Assembly: GCA_905221605.1 (NCBI GenBank)
Contig: CAJNDS010002801.1
Location: 936,618 to 998,617, forward strand
Length of the DNA stretch: 62,000 nt
Reading direction: 5' to 3'
Source of the DNA: Symbiodinium natans
Lineage: Eukaryota; Sar; Dinophyceae; Suessiales; Symbiodiniaceae
Below the pieces are notes generated by a model. That model did not search any database, had not been told where the DNA came from, and saw nothing but the letters and a program-made list of their open reading frames with translations. Shown piece by piece: positions 1 through 8,835 of this stretch (the stretch's first letter is position 1; every line of letters begins with the position of its first letter). A program made the position numbers and the translations under genes.

Positions 1-227
1 AACGAGAGGACTCCAATCCCGACTTGGAGGATCAAGGGTACTTGTTATATGTGGGTGACAAGTACCAAATAAGCAAGAACACATGTAGCTATACCTGCCC
101 TGCTTATAATCGCCCTACATTTTGAGGACCCATCAGCCTCCAAGTCAACCCTAAACCACAAACAAACAACGACTTAAACTGTTGCCCGCCACTGTGGCTG
201 GTCTGCTTGGTGGGCAAAAAAAGCCCT

Positions 228-352
228 CAACCCAAACCTGCAAACCCTCAACCCTAGACCCTGCAAACCCCAAACCCTAAACACTGCAAACCCTAAACCC
301 TAAACCCTGCAAACCCTAAACCCTAAACCCTAAACCCTGCAAGCCCTGAACC
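228..352. repeat. Interstitial telomere-like array, CCCTAAA orientation
   Basis: Degenerate copies of CCCTAAA with CCCTGCAAA variants. It forms the upstream arm of an inverted pair whose other arm (TTTAGGG) starts at 463. A coding-like segment lies between the arms. The mixed orientation across the window shows these are internal arrays and not a chromosome end. Confidence 0.9.
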
Positions 353-371
353 TCTCCAAAGACCCTCCGAG

Positions 372-445
372 ACCTCGGCTCCGGCTGCAGAAGCGGCGGC
401 GGCTTCCTCGGCTGCGCCCGCCGAGTCCCCTGCGGAGGTCCTTCA
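372..445 (+). CDS. Candidate exon, Ala/Ser/Pro/Glu-rich
   Basis: Begins after an AG and ends before GTGTGT, a canonical donor. The open frame is rich in alanine, serine, proline and glutamate (for example TSAPAAEAAAASSAAP), which is typical of a disordered linker. It sits between a CCCTAAA array and a TTTAGGG array, the same placement as several better exons in this window. The protein is not recognised. Confidence 0.4.
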
Positions 446-462
446 GTGTGTGGGGCTTGGTT

Positions 463-560
463 GAGGGTTTAGGGTTTAGGGTTCAGGGTTCAGGGTTTAG
501 GGTTTAGGGTTTAGGGTTTAGAGTTTAGGGCATTTAGGGTTTAGGGTGTAGGGTTTATCC
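463..560. repeat. Interstitial telomere-like array, TTTAGGG orientation
   Basis: About a dozen TTTAGGG copies with TTCAGGG and TTTAGAG variants. Downstream arm of the inverted pair that begins at 228. Confidence 0.9.
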
Positions 561-1816
561 CAAGCTCTTGGCTCAAAAGGGTTTTGAGAGTGTTGCTGAG
601 ACTTTCCGGCCAGGACATCATAGCTCGGATGCGAAAAGATCAAAAAAGGGTTAGGGCTTGGGTGTGTATAGGGTGCAGGGTGCAGAGTTCAGAGGAACAT
701 TCGTAACAGTTCTAGCACATGCTATCGATGTTGGCTTATGTTGTTGCATGGCCTTGTATTGCAAACATATGTGCACGTGCGTTTGTGTGAGTAGTAGCAC
801 GGGCGAGCCTGTTCCAGCGGGCAGGAGAAGGAAACCCCGTCCTCGCCTGCGAAGCCGACAGAGAAGCCAGCTGAGAAGCCGGCGGAGAAGCCGGCAGCTG
901 CGGAACAGGCGAGGGGGGCGTGGGGGGGGGCAGAATATATGGGGGTCGGAGTCTTATACTAAGAATATTGCATGACGGTCTTGCTTTAATGACTCGCGTC
1001 TGGAAGGTCGTCACCTCAAGCAGCATATTACTCTAGTTGCACTCGGTTACAGGGTGCCCATGAAACTGCCAAAGAATGTATCCCAGGCACAGGAAGATGC
1101 GAAATCTTGAAGGGGTCACGGGTGGTTATTACCAGGGCTTGTACGTAGGATAACTTCGTCATAAGACCTGTAAACATCATGAAGGGTACCTATAGAACCC
1201 TACTAAGGACTACACACGAACCTTCAAGTACTGGTAGGGTGGGGCCTGTGTCTCTGGATGTTTCAAAATCCGGCTAGCATGAAATTCTTAAACAGGAACC
1301 CGGAACCCCTATAGTAAACCGTTTGGGGTTCATATCCTAGATCCTGAGGTGAACGCACGAGCACCAGGATTCACCAGATGATGGGGGCTTGTGGTTTAAC
1401 CTAGAGTCTTACCGCGCACACCCTTGGAATCATGAGCCAGGAAACGAGAACTGGGGGCTTACAACCTGATTAGTATCGTACCTTGAGAACCAGACCTTCA
1501 ATCTAGTAGTAAGAGCCGTGAGACAAGAATCGATCATTGGTACCTGAATGAGGTGAATGAGGCGTGTGAACAAGACGGACAGGATGACATGGCCCAACCT
1601 GAAGGGTGTGAACGGTTAGACCAAGAAATGAGAGTCAGGGTCTCAAGGGCGGGTTCATGGGCAAGACTGACAGGTGGGATGGATGTCAGGGTCTTTTCAC
1701 CTTCGCTTCTTTTAGGATTATTGCAAGCTAAATAATACTAGAAAGAAGAGAGAAGCGAGGGGAAAGAAACCAAAAGGCTGTTATGTTAAGGGCCGCTAAT
1801 GCATACAGTCTCAAAG
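561..1816. other. Non-coding stretch, probably intronic
   Basis: No convincing exon was found. The open frames here (around 658-1026 and 1553-1735) are short, have no supporting splice sites, and the first overlaps a run of repeated GAAGCCGGC-like units at about 845-895. A few scattered gggtgtaggg remnants extend the telomere-like array to about 690. Confidence 0.5.
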
Positions 1817-2037
1817 TGGGCCTATATTTTTCTTTTATACGAATTCGGACGGCTTTGGCACCATTACTACTCGTGATGAGCTCGAGCGTTCAGGGTTTGA
1901 TGCTTCGTTGTTGTTTCCGGTGCTCGCTGTGGTTGGGGCCAGCGTTGGGATGATGGGTGGTGCTTCTCTGGCCCAGGCAGACGGCAGCCCAACTAGCAAG
2001 AGCCCGGCGGCAGACCGGCAGGAGCTGAGTGCAGAGG
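1817..2037 (+). CDS. Candidate exon with EF-hand-like loop and hydrophobic segment
   Basis: The frame is open from an upstream CAAAG to a GTGTTG donor. It reads SDGFGTITTRDEL, which resembles the calmodulin-type loop GDGTITTKEL but has Phe at loop position 5 and Asp at position 12. A stretch of about 22 hydrophobic or small residues (FPVLAVVGASVGMMGGAS) follows and ends in LAQAD, which could be a membrane segment or a lumenal-type targeting signal with a cleavage site. An acidic, Ser-rich tail follows. The composition is clearly protein-like, but the gene is not recognised and both exon borders are inferred. Confidence 0.45.
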
Positions 2038-2195
2038 GTGTTGAGATTCCTCCTTTTTTTAGACATGTCTAAAAACAAAGTATCCAGTTTCACCGTCATG
2101 GTGCGATGGTGGTTTCCTGATGCGCGTAGGGCTCTGCAGATTCTTTTTTGCGAAGGAGACGATCCTCGTAGAGGCCCAGGCCAGGCACGCGTTCT

Positions 2196-2290
2196 ACATA
2201 TATATATATATATATGTATAATTTTTTAAAAATTTAACTTTATTTATTCATTTATTTTTTATTCGTGTATTTGCATATTTATTTGTTTAT
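2196..2290. repeat. AT microsatellite and AT-rich patch
   Basis: (AT)n from about 2196 to 2215, followed by TTTATT-rich sequence with irregular TTTA/TTTG units. Similar AT-rich patches recur near 22998, 27163 and 35191. Confidence 0.85.
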
Positions 2291-2427
2291 ATAAGGCTCC
2301 ATATTGTTATTGGATACTTCCTGAACCCTCTGCGTTCATTGGCGTTTCACGTCTCCCCCAACAGAATGGTCGACTTTCCCGAGCCCCTGTACCCGAAAGG
2401 GGCCATAGCTTGAGAATCAGGCATCTC

Positions 2428-2565
2428 CTCACATGCCAGGCCTTTGGGAGCAACAAAAATGGCGAACCTTACACGCTATCCAGGTGCGCTTATGTGCAGG
2501 TCACGGAAGCTCATTCCAAACTAGCGGCTCTCGGCGGGAAGCCCAATGTGGCTGGCAAGCCGCCG
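2428..2565 (+). CDS. Candidate exon, unknown protein
   Basis: The open frame reads like protein (CQAFGSNKNGEPYTLSRC, then AYVQVTEAHSKLAALGG) and ends just before a CCCTAAAACCC run at about 2571. The 5' border is unclear. No family recognised. Confidence 0.4.
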
Positions 2566-2674
2566 CCCAGCCCTAAAACCCTAAAGCCTTAAAAACCGTA
2601 AGCCCCCGCGCCTTGAAGACCCTACACGCAGTGTTGCGGTGTTGCGGGCGCTCAGAGGGGTTTGCTTTTCGCAG

Positions 2675-2739
2675 GTCAAGATCGGGGACGGAAGTGTGCA
2701 GCCGCTCCACGTGGCTCGGCCTGCAGCTGAAAAAGCAAG
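2675..2739 (+). CDS. Candidate short exon
   Basis: A good acceptor (pyrimidine-rich TTTGCTTTTCGCAG) precedes an open frame reading VKIGDGSVQPLHVARPAAEK. The downstream border near GCAAG is not canonical. Function unknown. Confidence 0.4.
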
Positions 2740-3100
2740 CACTTAGTAAATGTTTTTGATAGGTTAAAATTAGTAGTAAGAATAACAATAGTAGTAAGCA
2801 CATCGTTAGTAAATTTTGGCAATAGTATAGTAATACTACTAAGCAAAATAACTTTTTTCATAAGAATCAGAACATAGACATGCAAGCCAGCGAGTTCCTG
2901 CCGCTTAGCGTTTACGATCCCCAAGCCAGAATCGCCTTGCCGACATACCCTTTGGGGATGTAGGGACTAGGGTTTCGGGTGTAGGGCTTAGGGACCTGGA
3001 TGAGAAAAAAGGGATGTAAGGATTTGGGCACGGGGCTTAGCAGATGCTTTTGCACCAACAGCCTCAAAAAAACCCAACACAAGCAATCCTATAGAAGCCT

Positions 3101-3362
3101 TAAACCCTAAACCCTAAACCCCTACATCCGAATGCCCCGAAGCACCTAGAAGCCCACTCATGTCTCGCCTCATCGCTCTGACAGCAGGTCCGGGCCTCTG
3201 ACAGATGTTGCTGGGCAGAAAGAAGATTCGGGTTTCAGGGTTACAGGTTTAGGGGTTAGGGTTTTTTTTGGGTGTAGGGTGTATAGGGTTTAGGGTTTAG
3301 GGTTTTAGGGTTTAGGGTTTAGGGTTTAGGGTTTAGGGTTTAGGGTTTAGGGTTTAGCTTTA
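3101..3362. repeat. Inverted pair of telomere-like arrays (arms 3101-3123 and 3227-3362)
   Basis: A short CCCTAAA array, a non-repetitive segment of about 100 bases, then a long TTTAGGG array with about nine perfect tandem copies at its 3' end. The central segment could hold a short exon but no frame is clearly better than the others. Confidence 0.85.
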
Positions 3363-3789
3363 GATGCCGCTGGCTCCAGCGTTCCATCTCGTGGCACACG
3401 GCGTACTGATATGTGAACGCCCAATGAGAAGAGCTTGTCTGCTAGTAGGTGCATGCCCCTCGTAGCAAAGAGGCACTTATTAAGATCTGCACACTACAGC
3501 ACACCCTAAGTTCGAGTTCTGGATGTCGGCTTGCACGGGCTGACGATCTGCTCTCAAAATTCCCAACTGGAACACACGCGAAATAATATCTGATCGAGGT
3601 AAAGACGCCGCAGAGCGCTTCGTGGCGGAACACTCTTTAAAGGCATCTTGCCGAGCGTTGCAGGTTTACTGTCGGGTCAATTTCAGAGCACGAGTTGCTT
3701 CGGACCTCTCACCTACAGCCTCCTTAAAAGTCATGCTGCGTTTTTGAATTTTGGTAGAGCCCAAGGGAATACTCAACACGCTCTTATCA

Positions 3790-3914
3790 TCAGGGTTCCA
3801 CGGCGAGCTAGAAGGCCGATGAACGAAGCACATCAGTCTCGGAGTGCTCCGGCCAGTAGCGCTCTCGGGTTTAGGGTTTAGGGTCTAGGGTTTAGGGTTT
3901 AGGGTTTAGGGCTT
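3790..3914 (+). CDS. Candidate exon running into a TTTAGGG array
   Basis: An Arg/Ser/Ala-rich open frame (RPMNEAHQSRSAPASSALG) up to about 3866 is followed directly by a TTTAGGG array (about 3867-3912). The upstream AG of CAGGG is the only acceptor. Unrecognised, weak call. Confidence 0.3.
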
Positions 3915-4769
3915 TGTGAGGTCCAGCTACGGCCGCAAAGGGGCAGAGAGCCACATAATGTGCTACTCGTACCCGAAGCTTGATATTCAGTTAGCTCGGC
4001 AGCTGAGCCCTTGTAAGACATCAACAAGTTACCTCGCAAGTCTCGTCAGGCCTCCTTCGTGCACCTCAGCTGCACCCGACCAGTTCTTGGAATGACAAGC
4101 CTTTGTTCTTTGTAAGGCGTGGAAGGGCTGGCGGGTTCAGGGCGTCATCTTAACTCATGCTTCTGCTTTTGGTGTTTTCAAGGCTTCAAGAAAACGAGGC
4201 ATAGAATCTGTGTGCAAGCACATGAGCCCCTTCGAGCGGCTTCCTGACATCCTCAAGCCTCGCGCAACATCGGTTGCTCAGGAAGCCGCTGACGGACTAC
4301 CTGAAGCCGCTTGGCTGTGATGATCCTGGGTTAAGGGGCGCAGCACTAGCCATTCATGCAACGCTACCTCACTTGACTGAAGGCAAGCCGTCAGACTGCA
4401 GACAGTTTCCAAATTACAGTTTATGGCCATGGCAGTCGCCCGAGGTTTTTGCATCCTAAAGGCTCTTAGCCTCACACTTCGGGCCTTCAATGGCTGGAAC
4501 GGAGCTCCCAGATTGTTTCCTTCCACCTTATATGGCCTGAAGGGTTGTCCATCACCGTGAACGCCATTCTGGGTGGGGGCTGAACTTTGGAGGGTGTTGA
4601 GTACGATTCCCTGGCCTAGGACACGAGGTGTTTTTTTCGACGTCGCGTGTCGATACAGCCCGGGGTTCCAAACTGCCCCAGGAAGGTCGAGCGCGATGCC
4701 GACACTTTCCCAGTCCACGTGGAGGTCGGAGTGTGGAGTCTTGCACCCCTGAGCTCTAAACCCTGAGAG
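3915..4769. other. No gene seen
   Basis: The longest frame (minus, 4278-4718) has no supporting splice signals or recognisable motifs and overlaps competing frames. Treated as non-coding or intronic. Confidence 0.4.
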
Positions 4770-4820
4770 CCCTTCTAAACCCTAAACCCTGAACCGCAGG
4801 GTCCCTAAACCCTAAACCCT
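4770..4820. repeat. Telomere-like array, CCCTAAA orientation
   Basis: Several CCCTAAA copies with CCCTGAA variants directly upstream of a pyrimidine-rich acceptor and the exon at 4836. Confidence 0.85.
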
Positions 4821-4835
4821 ATCACTCTCTCCTAG

Positions 4836-4893
4836 CCAACCGAATCTGGCCGATTGGCCGCATGGGCCCGTTCTCCGAAGGATGCTCTCAGAG
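4836..4893 (+). CDS. Candidate short exon
   Basis: Acceptor CTCTCTCCTAG, then an open frame reading NRIWPIGRMGPFSEGCSQR. The likely donor reads GAG|GATCC, a GA-type donor like those in the composite gene at 49-52 kb. Unrecognised. Confidence 0.4.
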
Positions 4894-5314
4894 GATCCAA
4901 AAAGTAGAGCCCCCCAAATAGTACCCTGTCCTACTATTGGGTCATACTTAGGAACCCTTAAAGGGGTCTACTTTTTGTCCTCCAGGGGTCTGGGAGTGCG
5001 TGATTGACAACGTCCCATTTGGCATTTCGGGTGGGGTGTTCTGGTTCAAGACCGCAACTCAGTATGTACAGTGCAAGGCCTCTGAGTTCGACGCCTAGCG
5101 AGTCAGGGCAAGTCACGCTCAACTGCACCACAGGGCCAGAGGTTATAAACGGCAATTTCACCTCTGAACAGCATCTTTGGACATCACTCCTTGTGAAGAG
5201 ACCGCTGTTCAACATGAGCAACTTGCTTGTCCTCCTGTGGCCGGAGAGGTGGACCTCTTGGAGTTGGGCCCCGGGCACTAGGCGCCATGGGTCTTGCTCT
5301 TTATCTTCTTGTTG

Positions 5315-5391
5315 GTTGTGTGTGGTGTGTGTGTGTGTGTGGTTGTTTTTGTGTGTGTGTGTGTGTGTGTGTGGTTGTTTGTGTGTGTGTG
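5315..5391. repeat. TG microsatellite
   Basis: (TG)n interrupted by GTTGTTT. It abuts the first copy of the duplicated block. The same interrupted TG motif follows the second copy at 6678. Confidence 0.9.
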
Positions 5392-5694
5392 AACCCTGAT
5401 TCTAAGCTAAGGGACTTGGATACGCCAATAAGGTTGGACCGAGATCCAGCATCTCGCTCAGTTTTCCCGCAGGGGGCTCTCGGAGCCTAACTGGGACGAG
5501 AGCCAACGAAGACGCCCAGTTAGAGCTTGTGAAGCAAGGATGGACGCATCCTTGTGTACCTGCGCAATGTTCATAGTGCTGTTGTTTCCCTTTGGTCACT
5601 CAGTGATCTGAAGTTTCAGTACCTCCTGGATGGGATCTGGCAACAGTGTACCATTGTACAACAATCTCTGGTTGACCTCCCTCTCTCCGTGTGA
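5381..5694. repeat. Direct repeat, copy 1
   Basis: About 310 bases that recur without visible difference 988 bases downstream (6369-6682). The block starts in TG repeats (GTGTGTGAACCCTGAT) and ends at CTCTCTCCGTGTG. It contains the exon at 5535-5688. The lack of divergence points to a recent duplication or an assembly join at the TG arrays. Confidence 0.9.
5535..5688 (+). CDS. Candidate exon, copy 1 of a duplicated exon
   Basis: The open frame reads [19 protein letters not shown] and continues with [19 protein letters not shown] to a GTGTGAGG donor. The composition is clearly protein-like. An in-frame stop just upstream places the start at the AG of GAAG|CAAGG. Function not recognised. The identical exon at 6523-6676 is followed by TG repeats. 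Confidence 0.5.
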
Positions 5695-6097
5695 GGGCTT
5701 CATCGCCCAAGGGCAATTCACCCGTTTGGGCATTGCCTCATTCCTGGATGGGGATCACCCAAGTAAACAGAGAGGCTTCAGTGCCAGATGAGCCTTGGTA
5801 GGCACCCAGTGCTATGAGCGGATTCTCTTTCTCTCGAGGTACCAGCCACGCCGGCTGAAGCTCAGTGTCGCCAATAAGGGCGGAACCGGAAATTGTTGAA
5901 GGGTGTCTTAAACCCAGTCGTGAGACATAGACGAGGTGGTCTAACTCTCTATTCGTGGGTCTCGACCCGAGTCGTATTTGCGGTGGTTGCCCCTCAGTTG
6001 CAAATAGTTAGACCGTTTTCTTTCTTGCTGGCCATTTCGCCGCTCGGCTTCTGTCTTAGTAGAGGTGCTCTGGGTCGCTGTTGACAGCGGGGGCCTC

Positions 6098-6260
6098 CTG
6101 GGATGCTCCTGGGCCCTTTGTGGCAGCTGGGGGTCCTCCACGACGACGACGATGATGGGAGGTGCCTTGGGTCACGGCGCTGGCAGCTGGGATCTCCCGG
6201 ACGCTCCTGGGCCTTTCATGGCAGCTGGAGGTCCCTGACGACGATGACGACGACACTAAG
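6098..6260. repeat. Tandem pair of about 98-base units with GAC runs
   Basis: Two diverged units, each reading GCTCCTGGGCC..TTT..TGGCAGCTGG..GTCC followed by a run of GAC/GAT triplets. They start near 6098 and 6196. Confidence 0.75.
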
Positions 6261-6368
6261 GATTTCTAAGGTCGGTGCTGGAGGAGGAGGGCCTATGGCG
6301 GTGACGGGCCTATGGCGGAGGATTGGGCCTTGGAATGCATTGTGTCTCCCCTCGTAGGAGGGGTGTGT

Positions 6369-6682
6369 GTGTGTGTGTGAACCCTGATTCTAAGCTAAGG
6401 GACTTGGATACGCCAATAAGGTTGGACCGAGATCCAGCATCTCGCTCAGTTTTCCCGCAGGGGGCTCTCGGAGCCTAACTGGGACGAGAGCCAACGAAGA
6501 CGCCCAGTTAGAGCTTGTGAAGCAAGGATGGACGCATCCTTGTGTACCTGCGCAATGTTCATAGTGCTGTTGTTTCCCTTTGGTCACTCAGTGATCTGAA
6601 GTTTCAGTACCTCCTGGATGGGATCTGGCAACAGTGTACCATTGTACAACAATCTCTGGTTGACCTCCCTCTCTCCGTGTGT
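6369..6682. repeat. Direct repeat, copy 2
   Basis: Second copy of the block at 5381-5694, offset 988. It is preceded by a TG run and followed by a long TG/TC array. Confidence 0.9.
6523..6676 (+). CDS. Candidate exon, copy 2 of a duplicated exon
   Basis: Identical in sequence to 5535-5688. Here the donor GTGTGTGTG runs directly into a TG microsatellite. It may be a tandem alternative exon or a copy produced by unequal exchange. Confidence 0.45.
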
Positions 6683-6871
6683 GTGTGTGTGGTTGTTTGT
6701 GTGTGTGTGTGTGTGTGTGTCTCTGTGTGTGTGTGTGTGTGTGTCTGTGTGTGTGTGTGTGTCTCTGTGTGTGTGTCTGTGTCTGTGTGTCTCTATGTGT
6801 GTCTCTCTGTGTGTGTCTCTGTGTGTGTCTCTGTGTGTGTGTGTGTGTGTGTGTTTGTGTGTGTGTGTTTC
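6678..6871. repeat. Compound TG/TC microsatellite
   Basis: (TG)n with frequent TCTC interruptions, nearly 200 bases. All long open frames here are simple-sequence artefacts made of Val, Cys, Ser and Leu. Confidence 0.95.
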
Positions 6872-6899
6872 TTCTCTACGAATCTTCACGAAGGCTGGG

Positions 6900-8447
6900 T
6901 GAGCGTTAGCCTAGCCGAGCAGTCCTCGTCACAAGCCGCCGGAAACCCTAAACCTCCAACCCCAAGCTCCTGCAGATCCTCAACAACGCCTCATTTGCGT
7001 CGGAGCTTGGTCTTCAAACATCTTCAAACCTCCCGTTTTGTAGCACCTTTTTTCTCCGCTTTTTTCAAACATGGAAAGACTGTTACCTGCAGTGTGGCCA
7101 AGTGTCAGCTAGGCGGGTGGACAAAGAAGCTGCCTCAAAATAGGGGGCTTGGGGAATGCTAGGGACCGCCTGGGAGGCCGCCGCGTGCTGGAACTTGGAC
7201 CCAGCACCGGGGTCTCTGCTTCCTGAGACGACGAGCACGTAGTTTGGTGCACCCAGTAATTCGACACACCAGCATTGCTGCAGGATGGGCCGCCCTACCA
7301 TGCCCACCCATACCTAATATTACCTAATACCCATAACCAGTAGCGTAATCCTTCGCTGCAAGGGCATCGTTCCAGCCTTTCATTTGTACAAGTGCAGCTT
7401 CCAAAGTTTGAGCCGAAGCAGTGCCGAGCATCTGGATTCAGGATTTTTGTTCTCATTGCTGTTGCTACGTGAGGGCTGTGGGCGTTGAAGCTTAGACGTG
7501 AGGGGGGCCTGCCCGCTAGTTTGTGAGCCCTTTCCCGGGGAGCCGCAGCAGAAGTGAAAGAAAAAGGCCGCAACCCCCTCAATTCCATTCAATGCCTCAG
7601 CAGCTGAATCCGAGATGAGGGTTCCCTTCCTGGGTTTATAGGGTTTAGAAATAGCGCAATCGCACTCCCGTCTCAGGCAGTTGCATAGCGCGGGCTCAAA
7701 AAGAAGGGTTTAGGGTTTAGGGGTCAAAAGGGTCACTCCCTAACATCCTCGACATCAATGTGCCAAAGGCGCCCAAGAAGGTCCACAGCTCTTAAGGTGC
7801 AACTCTGACCTCTCCAGCTTTAGCGTCTGCAGAGGTGTTTTAGGGGTTTAGCAACTAGTTTAGTAGGGAGGGGGAAATGGCGTTGCAGATGGGCTTTCAT
7901 TGGCCCATGAACCTCCAAGTGGCAACAGGTTGCGACCGCGACTGCTCTTCACCTCCGGATTTCTCAGAGCCCTGGAGTAGGGGCCCCATTGCGCAAGGCT
8001 GTACTCAGGGTTTAGCACCCAGTGGCCCATACCACCCTTCATGCAGGAATAGTTCTTAAAATCGTAAGAGGGATTTCTAAGTTATCTTAGGTACAACATC
8101 GCTAAGTCGAGTTGGAATGGACAACGAACCCTAAAAGGAGCGGAAGGGTGCGAGCAGAGATGTGCCGTTTGCCAACCCCGCCAACAAACTAAAAGCTAAC
8201 AATCCCTATATTGCCCCTCTTAGGAAGAAGATACTATATTACCCTGAGTAGGAAGAATATGTATGTGTTGTGGGCGGTCTTAAGCAAAAAGAAATCCCTA
8301 AGTGATGACCTTTATAATAAGGAATGGGGGAGGGGGGGGGGTTCTTAAGCATATGGGGGTTTACGACAATAAGGGACCCCTAGTATAGACCCCCAAGCAG
8401 TAGGATTCCCTTGTAATAAGGCCCCCAATAAGGTACCCCTAATTCCG
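6900..8447. other. Mostly non-coding
   Basis: No recognisable gene. Short telomere-like remnants occur near 6943 and 7687-7720. A possible short coding scrap (MALQMGFHWPMNLQVATG) begins at 7877 but has no clear splice borders. Confidence 0.4.
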
Positions 8448-8511
8448 AAACCCTAAACCCTTCTAAACCCTAGCCCTAAACCCTAAACCCTAAACCCTAA
8501 ACCCTAAACCC
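8448..8511. repeat. Telomere-like array, CCCTAAA orientation
   Basis: About eight CCCTAAA copies, five of them perfect and in tandem. Upstream arm of an inverted pair with 8633-8728. The exon at 8541 lies between them. Confidence 0.95.
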
Positions 8512-8540
8512 GATTTTCGGAAGCCCCCCCATGTCCATAG

Positions 8541-8631
8541 TGTCACGCCCCCGGAGCCCAGGACATGCCGTCCCATCGCGGAGGGCCTCGAGTTGCCCCC
8601 GGAACTGCACTCAGACCTCCACGAGGCGCAA
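8541..8631 (+). CDS. Candidate exon between telomere-like arms
   Basis: Acceptor CCATAG, then an open frame reading VTPPEPRTCRPIAEGLELPP and ending ELHSDLHEAQ before the donor GTTAGGGG, which already belongs to the downstream TTTAGGG-type array. One of the clearest cases of an exon framed by the two arms. Unrecognised protein. Confidence 0.5.
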
Positions 8632-8632
8632 G

Positions 8633-8728
8633 TTAGGGGCTTAGGGTTTAGGGTTTAGGGCTATTAGGGCTATTAGGGTTTAGGGTTTAGGGCTATTAGG
8701 GTTTAGGGTTTAGGGCTATTAGGGTTTA
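8633..8728. repeat. Telomere-like array, TTTAGGG orientation, with TATTAGGG variants
   Basis: TTTAGGG copies interspersed with GGCTATTAGGG units. It begins immediately at the donor of the preceding exon. Confidence 0.9.
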
Positions 8729-8800
8729 GTGAAAAGGTCTCGGGCTTAGGGCGGAAGTTAAGGAGTCATGGTGTAGGGTTTTTTGGGAGAACTCTTGCAG

Positions 8801-8835
8801 ATGGCGCGCTTTCCCCAGGTCGCGTTCCTTGCGAG
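8801..8835 (+). CDS. Candidate micro-exon
   Basis: CTCTTGCAG acceptor, 35 coding bases reading MARFPQVAFLAR, then a GCGAG|GTTCCC donor. It is very short; supported by both splice sites only. Confidence 0.35.

Noticed and set aside
228-560. True chromosome end (telomere) at the start of the window
   Set aside because: Arrays are short, degenerate, face both ways and recur for 43 kb, so they are internal.
4278-4718. 146-codon minus-strand frame
   Set aside because: Length alone is not enough in a region where stops are sparse by chance; no motif and a competing overlapping frame.
6542-7162. Long frames rich in Val, Cys, Ser and Leu, and the His/Thr-rich complement
   Set aside because: Products of the TG/TC microsatellite; only the first part (6523-6676) is kept as a candidate exon.
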